64,000 nt of DNA from an uncultured Sphingomonadaceae bacterium. Its GTDB lineage: Bacteria; Pseudomonadota; Alphaproteobacteria; Sphingomonadales; Sphingomonadaceae. The notes under the pieces are model-generated. The model searched no databases. It was given only the letters and a program-made list of their open reading frames with translations, and was not told where the DNA came from. Below are positions 28,096-37,133 of this stretch, one piece after another (position 1 is the first letter of the stretch; each line of letters starts with the position of its first letter). The position numbers and the translations under genes are program-made. Where the stretch lies: positions 1 to 64,000 of the forward strand of contig CALMVA010000017.1 in assembly GCA_937873035.1 (NCBI GenBank), in the 5' to 3' direction.

Positions 28096-29706
28096 TCAGA
28101 AGCTGTAGCGCAGGCCGGCAAAAGCCGACGCAATGAGATTGCCGTCAAATCCGTCTATACGGCTGGAATACAACCCCAGAGTGGCGTTGGCATCCAGTTT
28201 TCGCGTCAGACGGTGCGTAATGGAGCCAGTCGCACCCGTTGAAAGAATATCGCCCGCGCCGACGATGCCCGGATCAAACAGCGTCACGAAGAGGTCGCCG
28301 GTCAGGTCGGTTCTTTCGCTAAGGGCGTAGCCAATCGAGCCCTGACCATACCACATCTCGTCGCGCACCCCGCTATTGGAGTAGACGCCCGGCTGCGTGC
28401 TGGCGATGTATTTGCGCTGATTATAGCCCGCGCCAACCCCGGCCTTCCAGCGCCCGCGCTGTGTGGACCAAAGGATGGCAAGACCGCGATTGCGATAGGC
28501 CGCCGTGCTGATGGCCCCCAGCGCGTCGTTCAGGCAGGTGCCGGTGCCCGCATCACCAAAGATGCATCCTGAAACATTGCCCGTCAGCACATTGCGCGGA
28601 ATGAGAAACGAGGTGGGCAAGCGTGCAAGGTTATCATTCAGTTGCTGGCCAAAGGTCTGCACTTCGTCATAGAGCACCGCCTGCACCATGCTGTGCTGGG
28701 TTGCCTGCCAGTTGAGCGACCCGGTGTAGCTCATGCTGCCATAACGCCGCCCGACGCGCGCTTCGAGCGAGGTGCGTTTGCTGGGCCGCCAGAGCACGCC
28801 TGCATCCCAATACAGACCGTCAAACTCATAGGTGAGCTGGCGCGGTGCTGCCTTGTTGGTCACGAAGCGACCTTTGGCATCAATCACGGGCGCACCGCCC
28901 GGATCAAGCAGAACGGGGCGCTGGCTGACCGTCAGATCCTGGTAGCCAACGCCACCGACAAGCGCGATCATGGATGATACGGGAAGCGTTACATCGCCCC
29001 GGACACCCTTGTTTTGAAAGCGTTGGTCAAGCTGCCCTGCATCCTCGCGTTCAAAATAGCCGCCGATGGTCCAGCCGAAAGGCAACAGGCCGGGCTGCAT
29101 CCCGATGCTTGCCATCGCACTATGGCTCAGCGAGTCGCTAAAGCGGTCCAGCACCGGCTGGCCAACGGGCGTCACGAAATTATCCTTCGCGCTCACCCGC
29201 GTATACCCAACGCGATATGCCGCTGCGAGATCCAGCGCGCCGATTGTTTTCGCCAAGGACGGGCCCGCATAGGCGCTGTAAACCTGCGTTACATTGTCAG
29301 TTCGCCCGACGAGCAGCCCAGGCGCATCGCCGCGAAAGTCAGATCGTGCCCGCGTGGCAAGCGCCCCCGCTTCAAGGTTCAGCAGGTCAGGCACGACATT
29401 AAGCCGCGCCCGTGCCAACCCGCTATGGACCGACTGGTCGGCGACCGAATTGCCCCACCCAAGGCGGCGTACAGAGCTATAGTGGAGCTGCCCCTCGGAC
29501 CGCGGCCCCTGGACGAAGGCACCAACCCCCGCCGCGACCATACTATATGTGAGCACGTCTCCGCCATTTTTGAGATCGGCGGTCAGAATTTGGCCAACTT
29601 CAAGATAAGGCGATACGTCCGTCTTCGCTTGGGCCACACTCGGCAGACCTGCGGCGAAAACCGCCAGCATGGCATAGCCGGAAAATACAGGGTTACGCGC
29701 GGCCAT
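28096..29706 (-). CDS. XrtA-associated outer-membrane beta-barrel protein
   Basis: A 536-residue protein with a signal peptide (about residues 1-27, ending VAQAKTD) and then alternating beta-strand segments typical of a barrel, closing with the aromatic end GLRYSF. Position and size match the TIGR03016-like outer-membrane protein of exosortase A loci. It may form the export pore or surface anchor for the polysaccharide. Two cysteines (CIFGDAGTGTC) in the middle may form a loop disulphide. Confidence 0.88.
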   Translation of the reverse strand: MAARNPVFSGYAMLAVFAAGLPSVAQAKTDVSPYLEVGQILTADLKNGGDVLTYSMVAAGVGAFVQGPRSEGQLHYSSVRRLGWGNSVADQSVHSGLARARLNVVPDLLNLEAGALATRARSDFRGDAPGLLVGRTDNVTQVYSAYAGPSLAKTIGALDLAAAYRVGYTRVSAKDNFVTPVGQPVLDRFSDSLSHSAMASIGMQPGLLPFGWTIGGYFEREDAGQLDQRFQNKGVRGDVTLPVSSMIALVGGVGYQDLTVSQRPVLLDPGGAPVIDAKGRFVTNKAAPRQLTYEFDGLYWDAGVLWRPSKRTSLEARVGRRYGSMSYTGSLNWQATQHSMVQAVLYDEVQTFGQQLNDNLARLPTSFLIPRNVLTGNVSGCIFGDAGTGTCLNDALGAISTAAYRNRGLAILWSTQRGRWKAGVGAGYNQRKYIASTQPGVYSNSGVRDEMWYGQGSIGYALSERTDLTGDLFVTLFDPGIVGAGDILSTGATGSITHRLTRKLDANATLGLYSSRIDGFDGNLIASAFAGLRYSF

Positions 29707-29708
29707 CT

Positions 29709-30716
29709 CTAGCCTCCATATCCATAATAAGAACCATAGCGGGAGCTGCCGCCAGTAAAGGTGGTGCCGTTCAACAAAAGCTGCATATGGGCAGAACCGC
29801 TCAAGAGCTTGACCGCCTCGGCCAGATCATGCTCGCTGGTTCTATCGGCGCGCACCACCATGAGAACCTGGCCCATATGCTGGGCAAGTGCTGCCGCGGG
29901 AGACGCGACGAGTGCCGGTGCGCAATCGAAGATGACGATGCGCGCCGGGTTGCGCGCGATCAGTTGATCGACAACGCTTTGCGCTTCCGAAGAGGCCAGC
30001 AATTCAGTATCCCGGTGCGTCTGATGCCCAGCGGGAAGCACGCACAAATTGGGCACCGAGGTGCGGATCACATATTGCTCAGGGTCCGTCCGGTGGACGA
30101 GTGCATCAATCAGCCCTGATCCACCCCCCAGCCCAAGCGTTGACAGAATCTCAGGCTTGGCGACGTCTGCATCGACCAGCAGAACCTCGACATTGCGTTC
30201 ATTCGCCAGCGAAAGCGCAAGGTTGACCGAGCAGAAGGTCTTGCCTTCATTCGGGTGTGCTGAACAGACGAGGATTGCCCTGCCTCGCTCGACCGCAGGC
30301 GTCGAACGCCCACCAAAGGCGTTGAGCAGCAGATACCGCTTCACGATGCGGAACTCTTCTGACAGCCCCGTGGGCGAATGGCCGGGGACGATAAAGCCTG
30401 TCTCCGCCAGCCGGTCGACATCGATGTCTCCCTTTTGCTCGACGGGCGACGGCATTGTCGCGGTTGCATCCGCAGGCGGCGCCGCGACAACGGGTTCAGC
30501 CGCAATCGGCGTCGCGGCGGCGACGACCGCCACCGGCACCTCAGGGGCGGCTTCAGGCGCGCCGGGCAGCACTGGCTCATCAAGGACGCGTTCGACCGGC
30601 ATTGCCGCTGGACGACGGAGCATCTGATCCAGACCATAATGCGCGGCGGCCCGCTCGATCATGGAGCGTTGGTCCGATTGGGGCTTTTCTGGTTTCATAT
30701 CCGGCATTTCCATCAT
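29709..30716 (-). CDS. XrtA-associated bacterial tyrosine kinase (CpsD/Wzc-like)
   Basis: A 335-residue cytosolic BY-kinase. The variable Pro/Ala-rich N-terminus is followed by Walker A SAHPNEGKTFCSVNLA, Walker A' VLLVDADV and Walker B IVIFDCAPAL. The C-terminus is a tyrosine cluster, SSRYGSYYGYGG, the expected autophosphorylation tail. It partners with the chain-length protein encoded immediately upstream (ATGA overlap) and sets polymer length by phosphorylation cycles. Confidence 0.92.
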   Translation of the reverse strand: MMEMPDMKPEKPQSDQRSMIERAAAHYGLDQMLRRPAAMPVERVLDEPVLPGAPEAAPEVPVAVVAAATPIAAEPVVAAPPADATATMPSPVEQKGDIDVDRLAETGFIVPGHSPTGLSEEFRIVKRYLLLNAFGGRSTPAVERGRAILVCSAHPNEGKTFCSVNLALSLANERNVEVLLVDADVAKPEILSTLGLGGGSGLIDALVHRTDPEQYVIRTSVPNLCVLPAGHQTHRDTELLASSEAQSVVDQLIARNPARIVIFDCAPALVASPAAALAQHMGQVLMVVRADRTSEHDLAEAVKLLSGSAHMQLLLNGTTFTGGSSRYGSYYGYGG

Positions 30717-32227
30717 GCCACGCCGCTACGCTGGATCATGTCGACGACAAGCAGGAGCGCATACAGCCCCCCCAATGCGGCAAGACTTCCAGCAAACAGC
30801 TTGTTGCGGCGCTTGGCGACTTGTTTTGCAGCCGGTGTGGCAACCTGGGAGATCGCGCCGATCACGGGAAGCCCGGTCGCTTGCGCGAGCTTCTGAACAG
30901 TCGGGTAGCCGCTTTGCAACTGGCTGAGCGCAAACGCGCTGCCGATGCCCGCCAGCAACCCGACGACGAGAACACCCGTCATCAGCATCGGCCGATCCGG
31001 CGTCACGGCATTGCGCGGGCTGGATGGCGGATCGAGCACGCGGAAGATGACGGCATCCGTTGATGATGCCAACTGGCCTTGCAGGCGAATTTCCTCGCGG
31101 TCGGCCAGCAGCTTGTCATACTGGATTTTCACCGCTTCATAATCGCGCGTCAGCCGGTCTTGCTCGGCGGCAACGCCGGGCTGCTCGATCTGACGGGCAG
31201 AAATTTGCCCAAGCTCAGCCTGTAACTGCGCGCGGCGCGCAGAAAGCGCCGCCACCGTCGCCTGCTTTTCCGCCGCCATCGCTCGCAACGATGTGAAGGC
31301 GGGGTTGGGTGAGGCATAGCCACCGCCGCCGCCCCGGCTTGCTGCTGCACGCGCGCGGGCCAACTGCGCCTTCAGTGCCTGCATATCGGGGTGACTATCC
31401 GTCCAGCCGCGCGACTGGGCATCGGCAATCTGCCCTTCAAGTGCCGCAACGCGACCATCGCCCGTGTTCGCTCCCGCAACAGAGGGAGCAATGCCGCCCA
31501 TCTGCCCATTAATCGCTGCCAACGAGCCTTGTGCTGCCATCAACGAAGAATCGATCTGGTTGAGTTCACTACGTGCAGATTCCATGCGAGTCTGAACCGA
31601 GCCGACACCCGGCAAAAGCCCCAGCGAATTGCGCTCAAACTCCACACGTCGCGCTTCAGAGGCACGCAACTGCTCTTCCTTCTGCGCGATCTGCTGATCG
31701 AGAAATTTGAGTGACTGGCTCGTTTCTTGCCGATCGCCGCTCAGATTATCCTCAACGAAAATGTCGATCATCTTCTGGACAATCGCCTTGGAGAGCTTCG
31801 AATTCTCCGCATCCGACATTCCGCCCAGCCCAACACGAGCACTGATTTCAAAGAGGTTTTCCTGCTGCTCGACAATCTTGATGCTGTTGCGCAGACCAGA
31901 AGCGAGGCCCGCCACTTCCTCATTGGTCGATACAGTGTTGCGCAGGTCTGTGCCGCGCACCACCTTTTCAAGGTTCACGGTCGATGTGAGCGTCCGTTTG
32001 ACGCGATCAACGTCGCGCTGACGTGAATTTGGCGCAACGCCGATCTTGTCGGGCAGCAGCGTTTGCATCTGCACGAAGATCCGCGCCTGCGATTCATAGC
32101 GGTTGGGGATCATGCTCACGACCACCCAGCCGACCAGACACACTGCCCAGGTGACGGCAAGCGCCAGCCAGCGGCGGCGCCAGACGCCGTGGAGAAGCAG
32201 TAGGATTTCTTGGTAGATATTGCCCAT
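30713..32227 (-). CDS. XrtA-associated chain-length determinant (Wzz/PCP family)
   Basis: A 504-residue polysaccharide co-polymerase. The first membrane helix is at about residues 20-40 (WLALAVTWAVCLVGWVVVSM). A large periplasmic coiled-coil domain follows, then the proline-rich DPPSSPRNAVTPDRP motif and a second helix near residue 430. A late hydrophobic segment (LFAGSLAALGGLYALLLVV) lies at the C-terminus. ATG 32227 is preferred to the longer frame. The kinase is encoded separately just downstream, the split Wzz + kinase layout. Confidence 0.92.
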   Translation of the reverse strand: MGNIYQEILLLLHGVWRRRWLALAVTWAVCLVGWVVVSMIPNRYESQARIFVQMQTLLPDKIGVAPNSRQRDVDRVKRTLTSTVNLEKVVRGTDLRNTVSTNEEVAGLASGLRNSIKIVEQQENLFEISARVGLGGMSDAENSKLSKAIVQKMIDIFVEDNLSGDRQETSQSLKFLDQQIAQKEEQLRASEARRVEFERNSLGLLPGVGSVQTRMESARSELNQIDSSLMAAQGSLAAINGQMGGIAPSVAGANTGDGRVAALEGQIADAQSRGWTDSHPDMQALKAQLARARAAASRGGGGGYASPNPAFTSLRAMAAEKQATVAALSARRAQLQAELGQISARQIEQPGVAAEQDRLTRDYEAVKIQYDKLLADREEIRLQGQLASSTDAVIFRVLDPPSSPRNAVTPDRPMLMTGVLVVGLLAGIGSAFALSQLQSGYPTVQKLAQATGLPVIGAISQVATPAAKQVAKRRNKLFAGSLAALGGLYALLLVVDMIQRSGVA

Positions 32228-32237
32228 AACGCTCTGC

Positions 32238-32891
32238 TTAAAATGCCGATTCCGGGATGATGATGACATCACCGGGCTGGAGGCGCACATTGGCAGACGT
32301 ATCGCCACGCTTCAGCAGATTGCCGATTTTGATCGCATATTCCTTCTGCTTGCCGGTCATCCGGTCAAAGCGAACAAGGCGCGCCCGGTTGCCTGCCGCA
32401 AATTCCGAAAGTCCGCCTACGGCGATCATCGCATCGAGCAGCGTCATATTCGCGCGGAACGGAATAGAAGCGGGCTTTTCCGTTGCGCCCACAATGCGCA
32501 CCTGCTGCGAATAAGTGCCCGCAAAATTATCGACGATCACCGACACCAGCGGGTTCTGGATATATTCGGAGAGAACGAGTTTGATGTCCTGCGCCAACAT
32601 CGTGGGCGTTTTGCCAACAGCAGGCATATCGGTGATGAGCGGCGTGGTGATACGTCCATCGGGGCGCACCTGCACTTTCGCCGACAATTCCGGGTTGCGC
32701 CACACAAAAACATTGAGCTGATCGAGCGGGCCGATAACATATTCCTCGCCCGGCCCTTCCTGCATCGCAACGAATGACGCAGGCGGAAGCTCTGCCCCGC
32801 TCTTTGCGGTTGCACATCCAGAAAGGGTCAGCGTCACCAGGCAAATGCCCAGTAAAGCCTTGGAATTACGCCCCGTTCCCATTTCTTGCAT
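32238..32891 (-). CDS. XrtA-associated polysaccharide export lipoprotein (Wza-like)
   Basis: A 217-residue outer-membrane lipoprotein with a signal peptide and lipobox LTLSGC, a polysaccharide-export domain (YVIGPLDQLNVFVWRNPELS, VRPDGRITTPLI) and a SLBB domain (VRIVGATEKPASIPF, TLLDAMIAVGGL, LQPGDVIIIPES). It is shorter than Wza, as usual in exosortase loci. The start is at 32891 or at the Met three codons later. It heads the minus-strand block that runs to the amidotransferase. Confidence 0.92.
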   Translation of the reverse strand: MQEMGTGRNSKALLGICLVTLTLSGCATAKSGAELPPASFVAMQEGPGEEYVIGPLDQLNVFVWRNPELSAKVQVRPDGRITTPLITDMPAVGKTPTMLAQDIKLVLSEYIQNPLVSVIVDNFAGTYSQQVRIVGATEKPASIPFRANMTLLDAMIAVGGLSEFAAGNRARLVRFDRMTGKQKEYAIKIGNLLKRGDTSANVRLQPGDVIIIPESAF

Positions 32892-32934
32892 ACCTCACAA
32901 GCCCCAGAAGCCACCCGAATAGCACGGATGCCCC

Positions 32935-32947
32935 CTCCAATTTGGAG
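32935..32947. promoter_or_regulatory. Short palindrome upstream of the export operon
   Basis: CTCCAA and TTGGAG are separated by one base, 44 bp upstream of the export-lipoprotein start, in the 136-bp gap that should hold the promoter of the export operon. It could be an operator half-site pair. The evidence is symmetry and position only. Confidence 0.3.
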
Positions 32948-33027
32948 TTTCTTTTGCCGGAAAGAGGTGAATATACCGTTAGGAACGTCTCGTTTCGACA
33001 GGCTGTTCGCGCCTGTGCCATTTTGGG

Positions 33028-34254
33028 TCAGGTGTTGAGCAGCATTTCACGGGCTGGCTCATGGCCCAAAAAGGCCGATGGGCTGGCTGATGCGCCATAG
33101 GCCCCCGCCATGAACACCGCCATGACGTCACCCTCTTCGGCCCGTGGCAGCGCCACCTGATCGCCAAGCCTATCCAGCGGTGTGCACAGGCAGCCAACCA
33201 CATTTGCCTCTTCCGTTGGCGCGGCCCCAAATTGGGAAGCGACCGCCACCGGGTAGTTGCGCCGGACGACAGTGCCGAAATTGCCGCTGGCGGCGAGTTG
33301 ATGGTGCAGGCCGCCATCGGTGACCAAAAACACTTCACCATGGCTCAGTTTCCGGTCGATGACCGTCGTGAGATAGACGCCGGCCTCTGCCACAAGATAG
33401 CGCCCCAATTCCATTGCAAAATCTGTTTGTTTAATAATATCATCACGTTGAGAGAGAAATCTCTCAAGGTTTTCACCAACAACACTCGTGTCTACTGGCT
33501 TGTCGCCCGGGAAATAGGGGACGCCCAGCCCACCGCCGAGATTGACAAAGGGCGGTGCGCGGCCAGCTTCATTGGCCAGTCGCGCAGCGAGCGCGATCGT
33601 TTGCGCCTGCGTGTCTGAAATCGCTTGCGCGTCGAGCGCCTGTGACCCGGCGAAAATGTGGAACCCGCGCCAATCGGCCCCTGCCCCGACAATCTCGCGA
33701 ACGAGTGCGGGAACCCGCTCTGCATCGACGCCGAAGGGCTTTGCCCCACCACCCATGCGCATCCCTGAACCTTTGAGGTCAAAGTCTGGATTGACGCGCA
33801 CTGCGAGCCTTGGCGTCCTCCCCAGCCGATCTCCGATCGCAAAGGCGCGGCGGGCCTCCGCCTCAGACTCAAGGTTGATGACAACATCTGCGCGTATGGC
33901 AGCTTCAAGCTCGCTCTCGCGCTTGCCCGGCCCTGCAAACGAAATGTGCTGCGCCCCTGAGGCAAGAGCAACCGCGACTTCCCCGCCAGATGCCACATCC
34001 AGCCCATCCACAATCCCCGCCATCGCATTGACGAGCGCGGGCAAAGGGTTAGCCTTGATAGCGTAGTGGATATGCAGATCGTCCGGCATCGCTTGCCGAA
34101 GTGCGGCTACGCGCTGGCGGATAAGCGCAAAATCATACACGAACAACGGCGTGCCGCCGGCCTGCGCAATCAGCGTATCAGCGCGCGCACCGCCGATCGT
34201 CAACCAGCCATCGGCCTGACCGAAACCCGGAGGAATTGAACCCATCGGCTTCAT
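33028..34254 (-). CDS. XrtA-associated PLP-dependent decarboxylase
   Basis: A 408-residue fold-type III PLP enzyme of the diaminopimelate/ornithine decarboxylase family. The PLP lysine is in HIHYAIKANPLPAL, with VNLGGGLGVPYFPGDKPVD as the phosphate-binding loop, a VNPDFDLKGSGMRMGGG segment, and a C-terminal C-L-C-T-P-L-D-R-L active-site cysteine region. It matches the decarboxylases linked to exosortase A loci. The substrate is unknown. Its ATG shares one base with the ligase stop (TGATG). Confidence 0.9.
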   Translation of the reverse strand: MKPMGSIPPGFGQADGWLTIGGARADTLIAQAGGTPLFVYDFALIRQRVAALRQAMPDDLHIHYAIKANPLPALVNAMAGIVDGLDVASGGEVAVALASGAQHISFAGPGKRESELEAAIRADVVINLESEAEARRAFAIGDRLGRTPRLAVRVNPDFDLKGSGMRMGGGAKPFGVDAERVPALVREIVGAGADWRGFHIFAGSQALDAQAISDTQAQTIALAARLANEAGRAPPFVNLGGGLGVPYFPGDKPVDTSVVGENLERFLSQRDDIIKQTDFAMELGRYLVAEAGVYLTTVIDRKLSHGEVFLVTDGGLHHQLAASGNFGTVVRRNYPVAVASQFGAAPTEEANVVGCLCTPLDRLGDQVALPRAEEGDVMAVFMAGAYGASASPSAFLGHEPAREMLLNT

Positions 34255-35774
34255 CAGGCCGCTCCTTCTAGTGTTGCAGATCGGATTGCTGCTCGATCAA
34301 GTTTTCCGTTCGGATTGCGTGGCAGGCCTTCGCACCACACAACGCGCTGCGGTTGCATAAAAGCAGGCAATTCACGCCGGAAATATTGCTCAAGCGCCTT
34401 GGCATGAGTGCCGTCTCCACGCGCAATCAGAAGGACTGCCTGCCCCAGTCGCTCATCTTCAACGCCCAACGCAACCGCTTCATTCGTCAGGCCGCTCGCA
34501 ATTGCAACATCCTCAATTTCGGTGGGGCTGATGCGATTGCCCGCGCATTTAATCATCTCGTCATCACGGCCCACAAAATAGAGCAGCCCCTCAGCGTCGC
34601 GTCGCACCTTATCCCCCGACCAGACAGCCATGCCGCCATATTGCGACCAAATGGGGGCGGGCTTGAACCGCAGCGCCGTGCGCGCCGCATCTTGCCAATA
34701 GCCTTGCGCCACCAGCGGCCCGGCATGAACGAGTTCGCCGGACTCACCGACGCCTGCTTGCGCTCCATCCGCGCGCACCACCATGACCTCGGCAAAGGGA
34801 ATTGCTTTGCCCATTGATGTCGGATGCGCCGCAACCAATGTGGGATCGAGATAGGTGGACCGGAACGCCTCGGTCAGCCCATACATGGGGAAAAGCGCGG
34901 CATTAGGGAACAGGGCCGTGAGCCGATTGACGAGTGGCACGCTAAGCGCCCCACCCGAATTGGTAAGCCGCCGCAGGCGCGCGGCCGTTTCGGGCGGCCA
35001 TTCCGTCTCGCACAATTGTGTCCACAAGGGCGGCACCCCCGCAAGACTGGTGACGTCATGACGCTCAACCGCCTTCACCACATCACGCGCCGTCAGATAA
35101 TCGAGCGGGATCACGGCCCCGCCCGCCGCCCAAGTGGAAAAGAGCTGGTTCTGCCCATAGTCAAAGCTCAGTGGCAACACGCCGAGCACACGATCCCCAG
35201 CCCCAAGCCGCAGATAATGCGCAACACTGATGGCACCAAGCCACAGGTTCGCATGGCTCAGCATCACGCCCTTGGGCCGTCCCGTAGACCCCGATGTGTA
35301 GAGGATGGCCACAAGGGCATCCACATCCGCGGCCGAGGCCTGGCACGGCGTCAACGTGGCGCTGAGCGCCTCCATTTTAGTATCGAGAACCACGCGGCAG
35401 GCGGCAGGCACGTCGGCATCAGCAAGCATTTTGGCGCGCGCATCAGCCGTCACCAGAAGATGCGCGCCGCTATCGGCAAGAATATGCGCGACCTGCGCGT
35501 GTTTCAGCATCGGGTTGACCGGCACGTGCACCAGCCCAGCCCGTGCCGCAGCCAGCGGCATGATGCAGGCAAGCCGCGTCTTGGGTAGCCAAGTCGCCAC
35601 ACGATCTCCGGGCGCAAGGCCCATATCGACAAGCGCCGCTGCCATTTGGCCAACCATCAACTCAAGCACTGCGTAAGAAATTATTTCATCACGCATGATA
35701 AGGGCGGCAGCATCGGGTGCACCGCAGCGCGGCAGATGGTCCAACGGACTTGCTGTCGGATTGGGGGATTGCAC
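34254..35774 (-). CDS. XrtA-associated AMP-forming acyl-CoA ligase
   Basis: A 506-residue adenylate-forming enzyme. The AMP motif ILYTSGSTGRPKGVMLSH, FPMYGLTEAFRSTYL, the FVGRDDEMIKCAGNRISPTEIE hinge and the C-terminal lysine in RNPNGKLDRAAI are all present. It probably activates a carboxylic or amino acid and loads it onto the acyl carrier protein encoded at 36864. It diverges from the GNAT gene across only 45 bp. Confidence 0.9.
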   Translation of the reverse strand: MQSPNPTASPLDHLPRCGAPDAAALIMRDEIISYAVLELMVGQMAAALVDMGLAPGDRVATWLPKTRLACIMPLAAARAGLVHVPVNPMLKHAQVAHILADSGAHLLVTADARAKMLADADVPAACRVVLDTKMEALSATLTPCQASAADVDALVAILYTSGSTGRPKGVMLSHANLWLGAISVAHYLRLGAGDRVLGVLPLSFDYGQNQLFSTWAAGGAVIPLDYLTARDVVKAVERHDVTSLAGVPPLWTQLCETEWPPETAARLRRLTNSGGALSVPLVNRLTALFPNAALFPMYGLTEAFRSTYLDPTLVAAHPTSMGKAIPFAEVMVVRADGAQAGVGESGELVHAGPLVAQGYWQDAARTALRFKPAPIWSQYGGMAVWSGDKVRRDAEGLLYFVGRDDEMIKCAGNRISPTEIEDVAIASGLTNEAVALGVEDERLGQAVLLIARGDGTHAKALEQYFRRELPAFMQPQRVVWCEGLPRNPNGKLDRAAIRSATLEGAA

Positions 35775-35819
35775 GAGTTTTCCTTTGGGCCCAATTCATC
35801 AAAAGGCCGGGCTAGCACA

Positions 35820-36860
35820 ATGACGGTTAAAGGCGAGTTGTTTGAAACGATGGATGCAGCGATTGCCCGTGCGGGCGATACGCTTGCTGACGCGCGCCAG
35901 CCGCACCTCTTTGACCGGGCATCGTGGCTTCAACTCACCCAAATGCACATCCTGAAGAGTGCAAAGCCGCTCATCGCCTGTGCACATAAAGGGGATCAGT
36001 CGGCATGGTTATTCCTCCAAATAATTGAGAACAATAAAGCACAAGCTTTTGGAAGCTGGTATACATTGGGCTTTCGGCCCATATTTTCAGGCGCACTCGG
36101 AGAGGCCGAGGCCCGTGCGCTCCTGACTGACATGGCGCGCGCTTTGAAACCCCGGATCGGCACCATCACGCTTGCCCCGGTGCCCACTGACGACGGCAGC
36201 AGTGCTTTGATTGCCGAGGCGTTTCGCGCGGCAGGCTGGGTGCCGCAGATCACACCCAAAACCGGGCATTGGCATATGTCGGCCACCGGAAATTTTGACC
36301 AATTCTGGGCTGCCCGGCCCAAGCAGATGCGCAACACGCACGACCGGAAAGCGCGAAAATTTGCGATCACCACCGAAATTTACCCCCAGTGGAGCGACGA
36401 TGCATGGCGCGCTTATGAAGAGGTTTATGCACAGAGCTGGAAGGGCGATGAGGGCTGCCCTGCCTTTCTGGAGGCACTTGCACGCCAGCAGGGCGCCGCA
36501 GGCACGCTACGCCTTGGCATCGCCCAATTTGAAGGGAGGCCGGTTGCTGCCCAGCTGTGGACCATCGACCAGAGCGGCGCGATCATCCACAAGCTCGCTT
36601 ATTGCGAGGATGCGGCACATATGTCGCCGGGCACGATCCTGAGCGCGGCGCTGTTCCGCCATGTTATCGACGAAGATTGCGTGCGGCAGATCAGCTACGG
36701 AACGGGCGATGATCGATACAAAAGCGACTGGATGGACCAGCGTGAGCAGCTCAATCTCATTGAGCTATGGAACCCAACCTATATTTCTGGGCTTGTCGGG
36801 ATTGCAAAGTTGCTTACGAGCCGGTTCATCAACGCCCTGAAACCACAAAGGCAGGATTGA
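35820..36860 (+). CDS. GNAT/FemAB-like acyltransferase of the XrtA locus
   Basis: A 346-residue protein with the BcsL/CelD-type acetyltransferase-6 pattern: FWAARPKQMRNTHDRKARKF, YAQSWKGDEGCPAF, then LRLGIAQFEGRPVAAQLW and HKLAYCEDAAHMSPGTIL. It is a second GNAT/FemAB-fold protein in the locus and could transfer the ACP-bound acyl group to the polysaccharide; that link is inference. The start is ATG 35820, as the upstream open frame overlaps the divergent ligase gene. The ACP gene begins three bases after its stop. Confidence 0.82.
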   Translation: MTVKGELFETMDAAIARAGDTLADARQPHLFDRASWLQLTQMHILKSAKPLIACAHKGDQSAWLFLQIIENNKAQAFGSWYTLGFRPIFSGALGEAEARALLTDMARALKPRIGTITLAPVPTDDGSSALIAEAFRAAGWVPQITPKTGHWHMSATGNFDQFWAARPKQMRNTHDRKARKFAITTEIYPQWSDDAWRAYEEVYAQSWKGDEGCPAFLEALARQQGAAGTLRLGIAQFEGRPVAAQLWTIDQSGAIIHKLAYCEDAAHMSPGTILSAALFRHVIDEDCVRQISYGTGDDRYKSDWMDQREQLNLIELWNPTYISGLVGIAKLLTSRFINALKPQRQD

Positions 36861-36863
36861 GCC

Positions 36864-37133
36864 GTGTATCAAGACCGTGAAACCACTGAAAATGAGTTGC
36901 GGGAACTTCTGTCTGACGTGCTGGGCATTGCCCAGGCACGCACCCAGGAATTTGATAATTCAACTGAATTGTTCGGCGCACTGCCAGAGCTTGATTCCAT
37001 GGCGGTCGCCAATCTGCTGACCGAGCTTGAAGACCGGATGGAAATCAGCATCGATCCCGATGAGGTGGATGGCGATATGCTCGGCACCTTTGGCGGGCTG
37101 GTCGATTTCGTTTCGGCAAAGCTCGCCCGGTGA
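36864..37133 (+). CDS. Acyl carrier protein of the XrtA locus
   Basis: An 89-residue carrier protein with the phosphopantetheine site in LPELDSMAVANLL and an acidic helix II (TELEDRMEISIDPDEV). It starts at GTG 36864. It sits between the GNAT and hydrolase genes and opposite the AMP ligase, so it likely carries an acyl or aminoacyl group in exopolysaccharide modification and is not the fatty-acid ACP. The hydrolase start overlaps its stop (GTGA). Confidence 0.92.
   Translation: MYQDRETTENELRELLSDVLGIAQARTQEFDNSTELFGALPELDSMAVANLLTELEDRMEISIDPDEVDGDMLGTFGGLVDFVSAKLAR

Noticed and set aside
32892..33027. TGGCAC as a sigma-54 promoter for the export operon
   Set aside because: The -12 GC element is not at the right spacing, and no enhancer-binding regulator gene is in the window.
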